From assembly GCA_022777455.1 (NCBI GenBank), contig JALFGI010000114.1, positions 1-5,187 of the forward strand: a DNA stretch of 5,187 bases, read 5' to 3'. The first letter of the stretch is position 1. Every line of letters begins with the position of its first letter. The notes beneath the pieces are model-generated. The model saw nothing but the letters and a program-made list of their open reading frames with translations, was not told the DNA's origin and searched no databases. This document shows, piece after piece, positions 4,966 through 5,187 of this stretch. Origin of the DNA: Clostridiales bacterium (GTDB lineage Bacteria; Bacillota_A; Clostridia; Oscillospirales; Oscillospiraceae). A program made the translations under genes and the position numbers.

Positions 4966-5180
4966 TAAGTTGTAATTTGGCGGGCAGATACGGCAACGCC
5001 CCTTGGCTCTCCCTTTGGGAGAGCTGTCAGCCGAGCAGGCTGACTGAGAGGGTACCGCAGTAAGATAATAGCACTCAAAAAAACCATGCAGCCCTCTCAG
5101 TCTGCCCCTATGGGGCAGCCAGCTCCCCCATAGGGGGAGCCAAGGGGTGCGTCGGTCCCGGCCCGCCAAATTACAATTTA
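4966..5180. repeat. Family 1 palindromic MITE-like repeat, copy C (complete)
   Basis: This is the only copy with both ends in the window, 215 bp long. The terminal repeats 4966-4985 and the reverse complement of 5161-5180 agree at 19 of 20 bases. Inside lie, in order, CCCCTTGG (4999-5006), pairing with CCAAGGGG (5140-5147); GCTCTCCC/GGGAGAGC (5006-5024); GTCAGCC/GGCTGAC (5026-5044); the long arm ACTGAGAGGG/CCCTCTCAGT (5043-5052 with 5092-5101); CTGCCCC/GGGGCAG (5102-5118); and GCTCCCCC/GGGGGAGC (5122-5140). The layout is a closed outer stem with four short hairpins and one long central arm. Orientation is opposite to copies A and B. No transposase is encoded, so any movement would need an enzyme from elsewhere. 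Confidence 0.92.
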
Positions 5181-5187
5181 TCTACTT

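Noticed and set aside
4887..5169. Short minus-strand frames of 66 and 86 codons in repeat C
   Set aside because: They are translations of the palindromic repeat. Such repeats often produce false small 'hypothetical proteins'.

Overview
The window looks like ordinary chromosome from a GC-rich Clostridia bacterium, most likely of the Oscillospirales/Ruminococcaceae type. The basis is gene content (a CmpB-type four-to-five-helix membrane protein, a small two-CBS protein and a clostridial-style LysA), G/C-rich third codon positions, AGGAG-type ribosome binding sites, and dense palindromic repeats of the 'CCCTCTCAGTC / GGCTCTCCC' kind. The genus assignment is inference. No tRNA, rRNA, CRISPR array, transposase or phage gene was seen.

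Layout from left to right: repeat A (cut by the window edge); a MarR-family regulator with its own promoter and a candidate operator; 26 bp later on the same strand, a CDP-diglyceride synthase gene (cdsA). These two probably form an operon. Repeat D follows, then a forward gene for a CmpB-like membrane protein, then repeat B. The last two genes are on the minus strand: a 137-residue two-CBS-domain protein with its own extended -10 promoter and intrinsic terminator, and a diaminopimelate decarboxylase-family gene (lysA). Repeat E lies between them and repeat C lies upstream of lysA.

The five genes do not form one pathway. marR-cdsA suggests control of phospholipid precursor (CDP-diacylglycerol) supply. 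lysA makes lysine from meso-diaminopimelate. The CmpB-like and CBS proteins have no firm assigned role here.

The most interesting content is non-coding. Every gap between genes except the 26-bp marR-cdsA gap holds one short palindromic element: five elements, about 875 bp or 17% of the window. They fall into two families. Family 1 (A, B, C) is about 215 bp when complete, with about 20-bp terminal inverted repeats and a symmetric multi-arm hairpin layout whose stems are kept while loops vary. Family 2 (D, E) is 148-174 bp and consists of two inverted copies of a GTAG-headed hairpin. That is the architecture of REPINs (paired REP sequences moved by RAYT transposases), which I would not expect as a routine annotation in Clostridia. 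Element E appears to sit between lysA and its original terminator, and one end of D may serve as the cdsA terminator.
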